DNA of 12,628 nt, taken from positions 1 through 12,628 of the forward strand of contig JAKLGN010000023.1 of assembly GCA_022710665.1 (NCBI GenBank), read 5' to 3'. Position numbers and translations under genes: made by a program. A model generated the notes under the pieces. The model was given only the letters and a program-made list of their open reading frames with translations, had not been told where the DNA came from and made no database searches. Shown here piece by piece: positions 4,939-12,244 of the stretch. The DNA is from Methanoregula sp. GTDB taxonomy: Archaea; Halobacteriota; Methanomicrobia; Methanomicrobiales; Methanospirillaceae. The stretch's first letter is position 1. Every line of letters begins with the position of its first letter.

Positions 4939-5909
4939 GATTTGAGACCAGCCTCTTCAACCATGAATGGTGCTTCACCCTCGGGGAGGTTCGGGCTGTC
5001 CACAAGACGTGCAATCCGTTTCCCGCCTTTGCTCTTCCGCAGGTAGAGCCGGAAGGTGGCGGTGTGGCCGACAATGTTGCCCCCGATCGGTTTTGTCGGG
5101 TCGCCGAAGAAGACCGCCGGGTTGGACATGACCTGGTTGGTGACGAGCCCCACGGCATTGTGCTCATCGATGAGCTTGAAGAGCTCATGCATGTGCCTGT
5201 TCAGTTTCTGCTGACGGGTTGCAAGAGTTCCCCGGCCGGCATATTCAGCCCGGAAATGGGCGGTGAGCGAGTCAATGATGAAGAGCTTGACCGGTTTATC
5301 ACTTCCCTTGAGCTCGTTTGCCAGCTCCCGGGAGTTGTCGATAAGGAGCATCTGGTGGTCCGAAGTATGTGCACGGGCGATATGGATGTTGTTCAAAAAT
5401 TCCTGGACATCCGGGACATCATCGATACCAAGGCCGTTCACCATCTGTTCGATACGCTCGGGGCGGAAGGTATTCTCGGTGTCGATATAGACGGCGCTCC
5501 CGTTCAGTCCCCCGTGTTCTTCCGGCAGCTGGACGTTGACTGCCATCTGGTGGACGATCTGACTCTTACCGGAACCAAATTCACCGTACATCTCGGTGAT
5601 GGCCTGGGTTTCCATTCCCCCGCCAAGCAGGGTATCCAGCTCGGGGACACGGAACGAGAGCTTGCGGATATCTTTCCTTGCTTCAAAGATGTCCTTGCCG
5701 GTCTTGAACCCCCCGACATCAGCGATCTCCCGGGCTGCCTTGATGATCTTCTTGGCGGTAGACTCGGAGATCTCCGAGATCTCTGAGAGCTCGGCCGGTG
5801 ATGCAGTTGCGATACTTTCCACCGAGAGGTAGCCCCCCTCACGGAGCTTCTCTGCGGTGCTCGGGCCAACGCCCGGCAAATCTTCAATTTCCAGTGGTCC
5901 TTCAGCCAT
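4932..5909 (-). CDS. radA: DNA repair and recombination protein RadA
   Basis: A 325-residue archaeal RecA/Rad51 recombinase that forms filaments on single-stranded DNA and catalyses strand exchange. The N-terminal helix-hairpin-helix domain (1-62) includes [15 protein letters not shown] (8-22). A linker GGFKTG (66-71) carries the polymerisation phenylalanine. The ATPase core has Walker A GEFGSGKS (109-116), [13 protein letters not shown] (141-153), Walker B LFIID (209-213), the L1 loop near [19 protein letters not shown] (221-239) and the L2 region about 262-284. The sequence is complete and contains no intein. ATG 5909 has GGAG (5920-5923) 10 nt upstream and a TATA box at 5952-5959, so radA has its own promoter downstream of rpa. 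pgp follows with overlap. Confidence 0.97.
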   Translation of the reverse strand: MAEGPLEIEDLPGVGPSTAEKLREGGYLSVESIATASPAELSEISEISESTAKKIIKAAREIADVGGFKTGKDIFEARKDIRKLSFRVPELDTLLGGGMETQAITEMYGEFGSGKSQIVHQMAVNVQLPEEHGGLNGSAVYIDTENTFRPERIEQMVNGLGIDDVPDVQEFLNNIHIARAHTSDHQMLLIDNSRELANELKGSDKPVKLFIIDSLTAHFRAEYAGRGTLATRQQKLNRHMHELFKLIDEHNAVGLVTNQVMSNPAVFFGDPTKPIGGNIVGHTATFRLYLRKSKGGKRIARLVDSPNLPEGEAPFMVEEAGLKSC

Positions 5910-5951
5910 TTCTTATACACTCCTATGGCACAACAACATGTTAAAGACTGG

Positions 5952-5959
5952 GATATAAA
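5952..5959 (-). promoter_or_regulatory. TATA box of radA-pgp
   Basis: The minus strand reads TTTATATC, one base from consensus. It predicts a start near 5928 and a leader of about 19 nt carrying the GGAG ribosome binding site. It lies in the 80-nt gap after the rpa stop, so radA can be transcribed independently of the upstream dapL-lysA-rpa genes. Confidence 0.65.
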
Positions 5960-5989
5960 CCCCCGTTCTGCGCAGGGTGAAAGTAACGT

Positions 5990-7276
5990 TCAGGACTTCA
6001 GTTCGTTCCGGAACTGCTGGACGCTCTGGAGAACGGACCGGGCATCCACGACCACCTGCTCTGCCTGTTCCGGAATAATCCTGCTCCCACAGAGAAGCCC
6101 GGTTACGGTAACCTCGCTGCCGTGCGTGAAGGTGCCTTCGATGAGGTACCGTTCCGAGCCGTTATCGATAAAGAGGCAGCCCGGACCGGCGATGATCGTG
6201 CCGGAGAAGACGATCGGGCAGCGGGTCTCCTTTGGCACCCTAAACACACTCCCCCGTCCTACCCCGAGCTCGATTCCCCCGAACCTCCCGGGTTTGGCCA
6301 TGGCATGGTACACCTCAACCTGGTCGCCCGGTGCTACGGGAACGAGAGCATGGTCTCCCCAGAGCACGATCCTCAGCTCGTCATCTGCATCATGGATGAG
6401 TGCATTCCTGACCCATGACGTTGTGCCATTCCTTGTTGTGAAGGAATGCGGCTCCTGTACCTGTTTCACCGTGCCTTGTACCGAGTAAATCCCCTGGTCG
6501 GCAACGGAGTGAAGAGGGGTGAATGGAACGGTAACCGCTGTTTCGGTCACGTTCACCCGGCTCTTCTCATCGATACTGTAATTCCTTCCCTCTGCCCGGC
6601 TGTTGGGTTTTGCCCTGGTAATATGGACGGTGCTGCCAGCCGGCAGCCCGGCCAGCAGGTCCGGTACCCATGCCACGAGCCGGGCGGTCCCTTCACCATC
6701 GCCGATGACGGCTTCTGCCATCTCGCCGGTGCTCCCGTCCCGTTTCGTGAAGGTCCGGGGCGGTTCAACCGCCAGCAGGACCGCATCCAGATCTACCGGC
6801 TCGGTCGAGAGGCTACCCCCGGCAGTTGCAGTGCAGGCGATCTCGCAGCCGGATTTCCGGATTGCAAGGGCATAGATCTCGTGGGTACTCTTCCCCGGGT
6901 GGCGGCCGATAACCTCGAGCACGTCCCCGGTTGCGGTGTCCAGCGCCGCCCCCGCCTTCTCGTCCCAGAGCACGACCCGGGTTGTTCCGGTCTCGTCCCC
7001 GAGCAGGAGGGTTGCTACCCAGCCTTTCTCCCCGTCAGCCCGGTCGAACTCCTTTGGCTCGGTCTTGTCGATAACTTTCCCGAAAAATGAAAAGAGGCTC
7101 GATCTTGCCGAGAGCCCCTTAATCTTCACGTGCTCCCGGCCAAGTTCACCGACAACCATCATCGCGGCTGTCGGTTCGTCCACAAGGTCCCCGCAGTCCT
7201 CGATCTTGGTCTCCACGCGCCGTTCGAACTCCTCCTTGGTGATGAGGTCGTCAACCAGCGCGTAGTGAAAGAGCAC
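5990..7276 (-). CDS. rpa: Replication protein A, multi-OB-fold single-stranded DNA-binding protein
   Basis: A 428-residue archaeal RPA with a short helical N-terminus (1-50) and serial OB folds at about 62-150, 164-250, 262-350 and a weaker fourth at 355-412. Three copies of the same strand motif are visible: TTRVVLWDE (98-106), TARLVAWVPD (197-206) and LRIVLWGDH (301-309), each with the conserved tryptophan. No CxxC zinc finger is present, so it resembles the four-OB RPA1 of Methanosarcina rather than the zinc-bearing RPA2/RPA3. It coats single-stranded DNA in replication and repair, and sits next to radA, its partner in recombination. GTG 7276 is supported by GGAGG (7284-7288) at 7-nt spacing. 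It begins 14 nt after lysA and is probably co-transcribed with it. Confidence 0.92.
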   Translation of the reverse strand: MLFHYALVDDLITKEEFERRVETKIEDCGDLVDEPTAAMMVVGELGREHVKIKGLSARSSLFSFFGKVIDKTEPKEFDRADGEKGWVATLLLGDETGTTRVVLWDEKAGAALDTATGDVLEVIGRHPGKSTHEIYALAIRKSGCEIACTATAGGSLSTEPVDLDAVLLAVEPPRTFTKRDGSTGEMAEAVIGDGEGTARLVAWVPDLLAGLPAGSTVHITRAKPNSRAEGRNYSIDEKSRVNVTETAVTVPFTPLHSVADQGIYSVQGTVKQVQEPHSFTTRNGTTSWVRNALIHDADDELRIVLWGDHALVPVAPGDQVEVYHAMAKPGRFGGIELGVGRGSVFRVPKETRCPIVFSGTIIAGPGCLFIDNGSERYLIEGTFTHGSEVTVTGLLCGSRIIPEQAEQVVVDARSVLQSVQQFRNELKS

Positions 7277-7290
7277 GAACCTGCCTCCGC

Positions 7291-8583
7291 CTATTTCTGC
7301 CAGGCCGGGTGTTCCATGGCAGCGGTGAGATCACTGAGTGTCTCGCCCCGCCGCATAAGGCCTGCTTCCGTCCCTTTGAGGAGTACCTCCGGGCAGCGGG
7401 GGCGGCCGTTATACTGTGACGACATGGCATAGCCGTATGCCCCCGTATCGAGCACCGCGATGATGTCGCCGGCAGCGAGTTCAGGCAGGGGCCGGTTCTC
7501 TGCAAAGATGTCTCCGGTCTCGCAGATCGGGCCGGTCACGGTGTATTCCTTCGTAAGGGGTGCATCTGCTTTGTTGGCTGCGATCACCTCGTGGTAAGAG
7601 TTGTACATTGCGGGGCGGATGAGCAGGTTGAAACCTGCGTCAACGTTGGCAAACCGCTTGTGTGCCGATTTTGTCGAGTTGACCCGGGTGAGGAGTACGG
7701 TTGAGTCCGCGACAAGGAACCGGCCGGGCTCAACCCAGAGTTCCGGTGTGATGCCGCATGCCTCAACACCGGCTTTGAAGATCGGCACAACCTTTGCCGC
7801 ATAGTCTTCCGCGGCCGGGGCCGGATCCGTGTCATGGTGGTAGGGGATGCCAAGACCGCCGCCGAGATCGATGAACTTGAGGTTCACCCCCATCTCCGTC
7901 AGCTCCTTTGCGATCCGCACCATCACTTCTGCAGCCCGGGCGAAAGGCTCAATATCCAGGATCTGGGAACCGATGTGGCAGTGAATGCCGACCGGACGTA
8001 TGTTTTTACAGGCAAGGGCCTCCCGGTACGCAGCGGGGATCTGGCCGTGCGGGATGCCGAACTTGCTCGTGGCAAGACCGGTGGCAATCTTCGGGTGGGT
8101 GGGGACCGTGAGCGCCGGGTTGACCCGGAACGCGACCTCTGAAACCGTTCCCGCAGCTCTTGCGGTGGCATCGAGCTGGTGCAGCTCGTCAAGGGAATCG
8201 AGGGAGACCCGGATCCCTTTTTCCACGGCAAGCTGCAGGTCAGCCGGGGTCTTGGAGCTCCCGTTGAAGAGGAGCTTCTCCGGATCCATGCCGGCTTCGA
8301 GCGCAAGCTGCAGTTCCCCGCCAGAGAAGACATCAGCGCCGGCACCTTTCTGTGCCAGCACCCGCATCAGGGCGAGATTGCCGTTTGCTTTTGCTGCAAA
8401 GAGTACCCGTACCTTCGGGTACCGGGTCCCGAGGGCTTTTTGATATTTCTCGAACTGTTCTGCAACCCGGTCCTCGCTCGTCACATAGAGCGGCGTGCCG
8501 TACTTCTCTGCAAGGGCGATACAGTCCTTCCCGTTTATGTGGAGGCGGCCGTTCTGTATGGTGAGGTGAGGGGGGAGTTTCAC
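7291..8583 (-). CDS. lysA: Diaminopimelate decarboxylase
   Basis: A 430-residue fold-type III PLP enzyme that decarboxylates meso-diaminopimelate to L-lysine, the last step of the pathway. The PLP lysine is Lys65 in FAAKANGN (62-69). HCHIGSQ (201-207), the phosphate-binding GGGLG (241-245), EPGRFLV (285-291) and the substrate-binding CETGD (354-358, Cys354 from the partner subunit) are all intact, as is the C-terminal GAYGYAMSS (381-389). Length is normal. The GTG at 8583 overlaps the dapL stop in a GTGA junction, so translation is coupled. Together with dapL this marks the LL-DAP aminotransferase variant of lysine synthesis; the epimerase DapF and DapA/DapB are not in the window. Confidence 0.96.
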   Translation of the reverse strand: MKLPPHLTIQNGRLHINGKDCIALAEKYGTPLYVTSEDRVAEQFEKYQKALGTRYPKVRVLFAAKANGNLALMRVLAQKGAGADVFSGGELQLALEAGMDPEKLLFNGSSKTPADLQLAVEKGIRVSLDSLDELHQLDATARAAGTVSEVAFRVNPALTVPTHPKIATGLATSKFGIPHGQIPAAYREALACKNIRPVGIHCHIGSQILDIEPFARAAEVMVRIAKELTEMGVNLKFIDLGGGLGIPYHHDTDPAPAAEDYAAKVVPIFKAGVEACGITPELWVEPGRFLVADSTVLLTRVNSTKSAHKRFANVDAGFNLLIRPAMYNSYHEVIAANKADAPLTKEYTVTGPICETGDIFAENRPLPELAAGDIIAVLDTGAYGYAMSSQYNGRPRCPEVLLKGTEAGLMRRGETLSDLTAAMEHPAWQK

Positions 8584-9734
8584 AGGTCCATCCCCCGCAT
8601 ACGCCCGATCGCTTCCTGTATCCGGGCAACCGGGCGGGTGATGGCGAACCGGACGTATCCTTCACCGCTTGCACCGAAACCTACGCCCGGTGTTGCCACG
8701 ATACCCGCTTCTGCGAGGAGCCGCCCGGAAAATGCCATGCAGTCCTTCACCGGCATCCAGACATAGAAGGTAGCTTTTGGCAGCGGGACATCAAACCCGA
8801 GACTCTGCAGGCCGCGGACGAGAACGTCGCGGCGTTCCTGGTAGATTGCACACGCATCCTTCACGCACTCCTGCGGGCCGGAGAGGGCCGTGATGGCGGC
8901 GTGCTGCACCGCGTCAAAGACGCCGGAGTCTACGTTGGTCTTGACCCGCCCCAGGCCGGCAATAACATCCGCATTGCCGACCGCCATCCCGATCCGCCAG
9001 CCGGTCATGTTGTAGGTCTTGGAGAGCGAATGCATCTCGATACCCACTTCCATGGCGCCTTTGGTTTCAAGGAACGAGGGGGCGCGGTAACCGTCGTAGG
9101 CGATCTCCGAGTAGGCGTTGTCCGAGATCACGACTATATCATGTTCGCGGGCAAAGTCAACAACCTCCTTGTAAAACCCCGCCGGGGCGATAGCTGCCGT
9201 TGGGTTGTTCGGGTAATTGATATACAGGATCCTTGCCGCTTGTGCAACCTTCTTCGGGATGTCGGCAAGAACGGGAACAAAATTATTCTCCCGCAGGAGC
9301 GGCATCTCGTGAACCTTCCCCTCGGCAAAGAGCGTACCGGTCCGGTACACGGGATAGCCGGGGCTCGGGACAAGGACATAGTCGCCGGGGTTCACGAACG
9401 CTTCAGCAATGTGGGCGATGCCGTCCTTGGAACCCATCAGGGCAAGGACTTCCTTCCCGGCATCAAGAGTGACACCGAAGCGTTTTTTGTACCATCCGGC
9501 AACCGCACTCCGGTAGGCCGGCAACCCGGCATAGTCCGGGTAATGGTGGTTTTTTGCGTCCCTTGCGGCCGTGCAGAGGGCATCCACGATATGGGGAGGT
9601 GTTGCAAGGTCCGGGTCTCCGACGCCGAGGTCGATGAGGTCGGCGCCCAGTTTCCGTTGTTTGGCTTTCATCTCGTCGATCCGTGCAAAAAGATACGGCG
9701 GGAGATTGCCCATCCTGCTCGCGTACATAAGCAT
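8580..9734 (-). CDS. dapL: LL-diaminopimelate aminotransferase
   Basis: A PLP-dependent class I/II aminotransferase of 384 residues from the chosen start. It converts tetrahydrodipicolinate directly to LL-diaminopimelate using glutamate. Motifs are GVGDPDL (37-43), YPNNPT (174-179), SDNAYSE (204-210), the PLP lysine in SLSKTYNMTGWRIG (236-249, Lys239) and the substrate arginine in YVRFAITRP (360-368). The conserved beginning NLPPYLFARIDEMK places the start at ATG 9734 or 9728; an in-frame ATG at 9890 would overlap the divergent cutA gene. The pairing with lysA makes DapL the likely identity over a generic aspartate or alanine aminotransferase. The upstream promoter is unclear: TTAATTTC near 9760 and the reverse face of the cutA TATA near 9800 are both weak. 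Confidence 0.9.
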   Translation of the reverse strand: MLMYASRMGNLPPYLFARIDEMKAKQRKLGADLIDLGVGDPDLATPPHIVDALCTAARDAKNHHYPDYAGLPAYRSAVAGWYKKRFGVTLDAGKEVLALMGSKDGIAHIAEAFVNPGDYVLVPSPGYPVYRTGTLFAEGKVHEMPLLRENNFVPVLADIPKKVAQAARILYINYPNNPTAAIAPAGFYKEVVDFAREHDIVVISDNAYSEIAYDGYRAPSFLETKGAMEVGIEMHSLSKTYNMTGWRIGMAVGNADVIAGLGRVKTNVDSGVFDAVQHAAITALSGPQECVKDACAIYQERRDVLVRGLQSLGFDVPLPKATFYVWMPVKDCMAFSGRLLAEAGIVATPGVGFGASGEGYVRFAITRPVARIQEAIGRMRGMDL

Positions 9735-9795
9735 ATACTCTTGGTGCTCGTCTCTAGTGAAATTAACGCCAGTCCGCGGTCCGGTCTCCCCGGAT

Positions 9796-9804
9796 TGTAT
9801 ATCC
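9796..9804 (+). promoter_or_regulatory. Probable TATA box of cutA-fdhD
   Basis: TGTATATCC lies with its centre about 34 nt before ATG 9835, predicting a leader of 5-8 nt. The same AT block might also serve dapL on the other strand with a longer leader. The match to consensus is moderate. Confidence 0.4.
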
Positions 9805-9834
9805 TTATGAGCCGGGAAAGGCAACACCTGTCGT

Positions 9835-10179
9835 ATGGAGATTGAGGAAAACCCCGGCAGCGGGCAGGAGATCTGTATGATCTGTTCCACGGCGCCAAAG
9901 GATCAGTCCTCCGCGCTGGCAAAAAGCCTGCTCGACCAGCACCTTGCTGCCTGCGTGAATATCACGCCGGTTCGGTCACTGTACTGGTGGAAGGGCGAAT
10001 TCTGTGATGATGAGGAGCACCTGCTGATCATCAAGACCCGCCGGGAGCTGGCCGAAGCAGCGATACTGGCGATCAAAGCGGAGCACCCCTATGATGTGCC
10101 GGAGATCATCGTGCTTCCCGTGACTGCAGGCTATGGGCCGTACCTCGCATGGGTTCATGAGCAGACGGGGGCACCATGA
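9835..10179 (+). CDS. cutA: Divalent-cation tolerance protein CutA
   Basis: A 114-residue member of the trimeric, ferredoxin-like CutA1 family. The hallmark segments are present in order: STAPKDQSSALAKSLLDQ (18-35), LAACVNITPVRSLYWWKGEF (37-56), LLIIKTRR (63-70), HPYDVPEIIVLPV (84-96) and YLAWV (102-106). The family binds divalent metals and was linked to copper tolerance in E. coli, but its real role is unsettled. The first 14 residues precede the usual start (ICMICST), so a shorter start at Met15 is possible; ATG 9835 fits the TATA box. It overlaps fdhD by ATGA, suggesting coupled synthesis with a molybdo/tungsto-enzyme maturation factor. Confidence 0.92.
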   Translation: MEIEENPGSGQEICMICSTAPKDQSSALAKSLLDQHLAACVNITPVRSLYWWKGEFCDDEEHLLIIKTRRELAEAAILAIKAEHPYDVPEIIVLPVTAGYGPYLAWVHEQTGAP

Positions 10180-10913
10180 TCTCTGTGCACCACAGTGTCC
10201 AGGTCATTGAAGGCCAGGCACGGGAGACAGAGGACGCCGTCGTCGTCGAGGACCGGTTTGAGCTCCTCCTCAACGACCAGCCGGTCACAGAGATGGTTGC
10301 GAGCCGCGACCAGCTGCGGGAACTGGGCGCCGGTTATCTCGTGAGCGAAGGCATCCTCCGCTGCGTGGACAAGGTAACGCTTGATGGCGATCGCATCCTT
10401 GTCTACTCCGATATTGGCTGTGACCTGCGGTGTACGAAGCGGGAGGTCGGCTCCTCAGGCGGTCTCAGTTTCCTCTCGACACCGCCCCGGGCAGTATCGG
10501 ATATCCGGCTCTCTCCGGACGACGTGGTCAGGGTAACCCGCGAGATCGAGACCGAACTCTGGAGAAAGACCGGCGGTGTCCATTGTTCGGTGCTCTTTTG
10601 CGATGGCAGGCTTTTGCAGAAGAGCAGCGATGTCGGCCGGCACAATACGGTCGACAAGCTCGTCGGGCATGCGGTCCTCAACGGGATCGACCTCTCCCGC
10701 TGCGCGATCGGCTGCACCGGCCGGCAGCCGGCCGGCATGGTCCGGAAATCCGCCCATGCCGGGATACCCGTGATCATCTCCCGGGCGGCAACAACGGACA
10801 AGGGGATTGCTGCTGCCGATGCTGCGGGAATCACCCTCATCGGCTTCTCCCGGGACGAACGGTTCACGGTCTATACCCACCCGGAGCGGATAACCGGGAT
10901 CCGGTCTGGCTGA
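10176..10913 (+). CDS. fdhD: FdhD-family formate dehydrogenase accessory protein, lacking the usual CxxC loop
   Basis: A 245-residue FdhD homologue. In E. coli FdhD passes sulfur from IscS to the molybdenum cofactor of formate dehydrogenase. Family segments are clear: DQLRELGAGYLVSEGI (45-60), TGGVHCSVLF (132-141), DVGRHNTVDKLVG (152-164), GRQPAGMVRKSAHAGIPVIISRAATTD (182-208) and GFSRDERFTVYTHPER (223-238). The loop that holds the essential CxxC in E. coli (Cys121/Cys124) aligns by eye with residues 89-97, which read REVGSSGGL and contain no cysteine. Nearby Cys82 and Cys86 (GCDLRC) are the only candidates to replace them. Hydrogenotrophic methanogens commonly use formate dehydrogenase, so presence is expected. 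Start is fixed by ATGA overlap with cutA. Confidence 0.88.
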   Translation: MISVHHSVQVIEGQARETEDAVVVEDRFELLLNDQPVTEMVASRDQLRELGAGYLVSEGILRCVDKVTLDGDRILVYSDIGCDLRCTKREVGSSGGLSFLSTPPRAVSDIRLSPDDVVRVTREIETELWRKTGGVHCSVLFCDGRLLQKSSDVGRHNTVDKLVGHAVLNGIDLSRCAIGCTGRQPAGMVRKSAHAGIPVIISRAATTDKGIAAADAAGITLIGFSRDERFTVYTHPERITGIRSG

Positions 10914-11000
10914 ACTCCCGGGCCGGTACGATACGAAAGGTTATCTCCCAAAAACCGGATAATGAAGATAGAGATGCTGCGAGGCAGGAACTGATCTCTG

Positions 11001-11474
11001 GTGACTGACGAACCAATGACCCCCCGGAAGGCGGCACTTCTCGTGCTCGGATGTCCGCAGGTGCCGGTGCAGACCAGCATTGCACTCTACCTGATAAACC
11101 GGCTGAAGAAGGGAGGGGTAACCCCGGTTGTTGCCGGCAACAAGGCAGCCAACACGCTGCTTGTGGTGGCCGACACGGATCGGCACTATCTTGGGGAGGT
11201 CATGGACCTCGATCGGGCCGTGGCACAGATATCGGAAAGGAAGCGGGACTTTGACCTCTGCTTTGTTTTTATCCACAACGATGCCGGGGTCAGCTATGCG
11301 GCAACCATGGGGGCCATCTCGCAGGCGAAGCTCTATACGCTGGTGTACGGGGAACATTACGAAGACCAGGTAAAAAAGATTGACTTTCCCTGTACTACCA
11401 TCGCGGCAAAGGCCGTCCATAACCCGCTTCCTTTGAAAAAAGCACTGGATGAGGTGAAGCCATGGGATGCGTAG
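11001..11474 (+). CDS. DUF1890 protein, methanogen-associated, unknown function
   Basis: A 157-residue protein matching the DUF1890 pattern: a first strand and loop AALLVLGCPQVPVQTSIALY (11-30), GVTPVVAGNKAANTLLVVAD (39-58), a conserved RHYL (61-64), FVFIHNDAGVSYAATM (88-103) and LYTLVYGEHYE (111-121). The alternating strands and glycine-rich first loop suggest a Rossmann-like alpha/beta fold, but no ligand or reaction is known to me. The family is largely limited to methanogens and usually sits beside DUF1894, as here. I start at GTG 11001; ATG 11016 (MTPRKAALLVLG) is equally credible and would remove only five residues. There is no clear Shine-Dalgarno for either. The 87-nt gap after fdhD suggests a separate transcript. 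Confidence 0.82.
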   Translation: MTDEPMTPRKAALLVLGCPQVPVQTSIALYLINRLKKGGVTPVVAGNKAANTLLVVADTDRHYLGEVMDLDRAVAQISERKRDFDLCFVFIHNDAGVSYAATMGAISQAKLYTLVYGEHYEDQVKKIDFPCTTIAAKAVHNPLPLKKALDEVKPWDA

Positions 11475-11737
11475 AGTCAATGAACTATGAGATTGTCTTA
11501 CGGGACGCAACATTTAAGGAATCCCGGGATTATGTAAAGGCACATTTCAGCGAGTTCATCGATGTCCAGCCCGGGTTCAAGGTCTTCGATGTGTACGTTA
11601 TCGGCCTGCCTCCTATTGCGATAGGGCTTGAGGGGGATTTTGTTATCTTTCCCTACACCAAACCCTGCCACGGGACGTTCCTCCTGCGCGTGGAGGACCA
11701 GAAAGAAGCGGCACGTTTACGGGCCCTAAAAAAATAG
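11462..11737 (+). CDS. DUF1894 protein, methanogen-associated, unknown function
   Basis: A 91-residue protein with the DUF1894 pattern: an N-terminal MGCVESMNYEIVLRDATF (1-18), a helix ESRDYVKAHFSEFIDV (20-35), then strands in FKVFDVYVIGLPPIAIGLEG (39-58) and FPYTKPCHGTFLLRV (63-77). Function is unknown. It begins inside the end of the DUF1890 gene (13-nt overlap), with GAGGTG at 11451-11456 and 5-nt spacing. The cysteine-containing N-terminus is retained when this ATG is used, which decides it over ATG 11480. The tight coupling suggests the two proteins act together or form a complex (inference). Confidence 0.82.
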   Translation: MGCVESMNYEIVLRDATFKESRDYVKAHFSEFIDVQPGFKVFDVYVIGLPPIAIGLEGDFVIFPYTKPCHGTFLLRVEDQKEAARLRALKK

Positions 11738-11751
11738 CCGCAACAATTTTT
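11708..11751 (+). terminator. Possible hairpin/T-run terminator after DUF1894
   Basis: GCGGC (11708-11712) can pair with GCCGC (11737-11741) across the end of the gene, followed by AACAATTTTTC. The loop is long (24 nt) and the T-run short, so this is a modest candidate. Confidence 0.35.
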
Positions 11752-11860
11752 CATGGGTGAATGCAATTGACGAACCGCCGTTCTGCCACAACAATCCAGG
11801 AATTTTTCCGGCATTATTCCGATGCACCCGGATGTTTCGCCGGCAATATGCGGGGTGGGT

Positions 11861-12241
11861 ATGGCCGGTAAAGGAAAAATTCTCCTCATGGACGACGAGC
11901 AGATCATCCTCGATGTCACGCTTGAAGTCCTTACGTTTCTTGAGTACGAGGTGATGTTTGCCCGGGACGGGGCTGCTGCATTCGACCTGTACAAACACGA
12001 GAAAGAGGCCGGAGCGCCGTTTGACCTTGTCATCCTTGACCTCTCGGTCCCGGAAGGGCTTGGAGGAAAGGATACCATCGCCCTGTTGAAATCCTATGAT
12101 CCCGCGGTGAAAGCAATTGTTTCAAGCGGGTATTCCCATGACCCTGTTGTGCAGAATTATTTGCAGTACGGTTTTTCCGGCAGGTTGTCGAAACCTTACA
12201 AAATCAACAATTTAAAAGCGATACTTGAACAACTGATTTAA
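11861..12241 (+). CDS. Stand-alone response-regulator receiver domain protein
   Basis: A 126-residue receiver domain with no output domain. It has the acidic pair Asp11/Asp12 in ILLMDDEQ (7-14), phospho-acceptor Asp60 in LVILDLSVP (56-64), switch Ser88 in AIVSSGYS (85-92) and Lys111 in the SKPYK motif (110-114). All phosphotransfer residues are intact. ATG 11861 follows GGGGTGG closely; an earlier in-frame ATG (11822) would add 13 non-conserved residues. The GLGGKDTI...SSGYSHDP style is typical of receivers fused to or paired with hybrid histidine kinases in methanogens, so a kinase elsewhere may phosphorylate it. No kinase is in the window. It is separated by only 3 nt from the next, AT-rich gene. 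Confidence 0.9.
   Translation: MAGKGKILLMDDEQIILDVTLEVLTFLEYEVMFARDGAAAFDLYKHEKEAGAPFDLVILDLSVPEGLGGKDTIALLKSYDPAVKAIVSSGYSHDPVVQNYLQYGFSGRLSKPYKINNLKAILEQLI
12211..12218 (+). promoter_or_regulatory. Possible TATA box of the terminal hypothetical gene
   Basis: TTTAAAAG inside the end of the response-regulator gene has its centre about 30 nt before ATG 12245, compatible with a leaderless start. No Shine-Dalgarno precedes that ATG. AT-rich composition makes chance matches likely. Confidence 0.25.
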
Positions 12242-12244
12242 AAT

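Noticed and set aside
5697..5715. Apparent loss of the FxxA polymerisation motif in RadA (F-K-T-G instead)
   Set aside because: RadA proteins of related methanogens carry GGFETG or similar at this place as far as I recall, so the glycine is probably normal for the group.
4926..5786. 286-residue plus-strand open frame
   Set aside because: It is entirely opposite radA and the pgp start, and radA is unmistakable.
9735..9890. N-terminal extension of DapL to ATG 9890
   Set aside because: The extra 52 residues overlap the divergent cutA gene and its promoter, and the family begins at the NLPPYLF segment just after ATG 9728/9734.
11738..11860. Remnant of a histidine kinase just upstream of the response regulator
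   Set aside because: The in-frame translation before the receiver has a stop and no kinase ATP-binding motifs; only the style of the receiver suggests such an origin.
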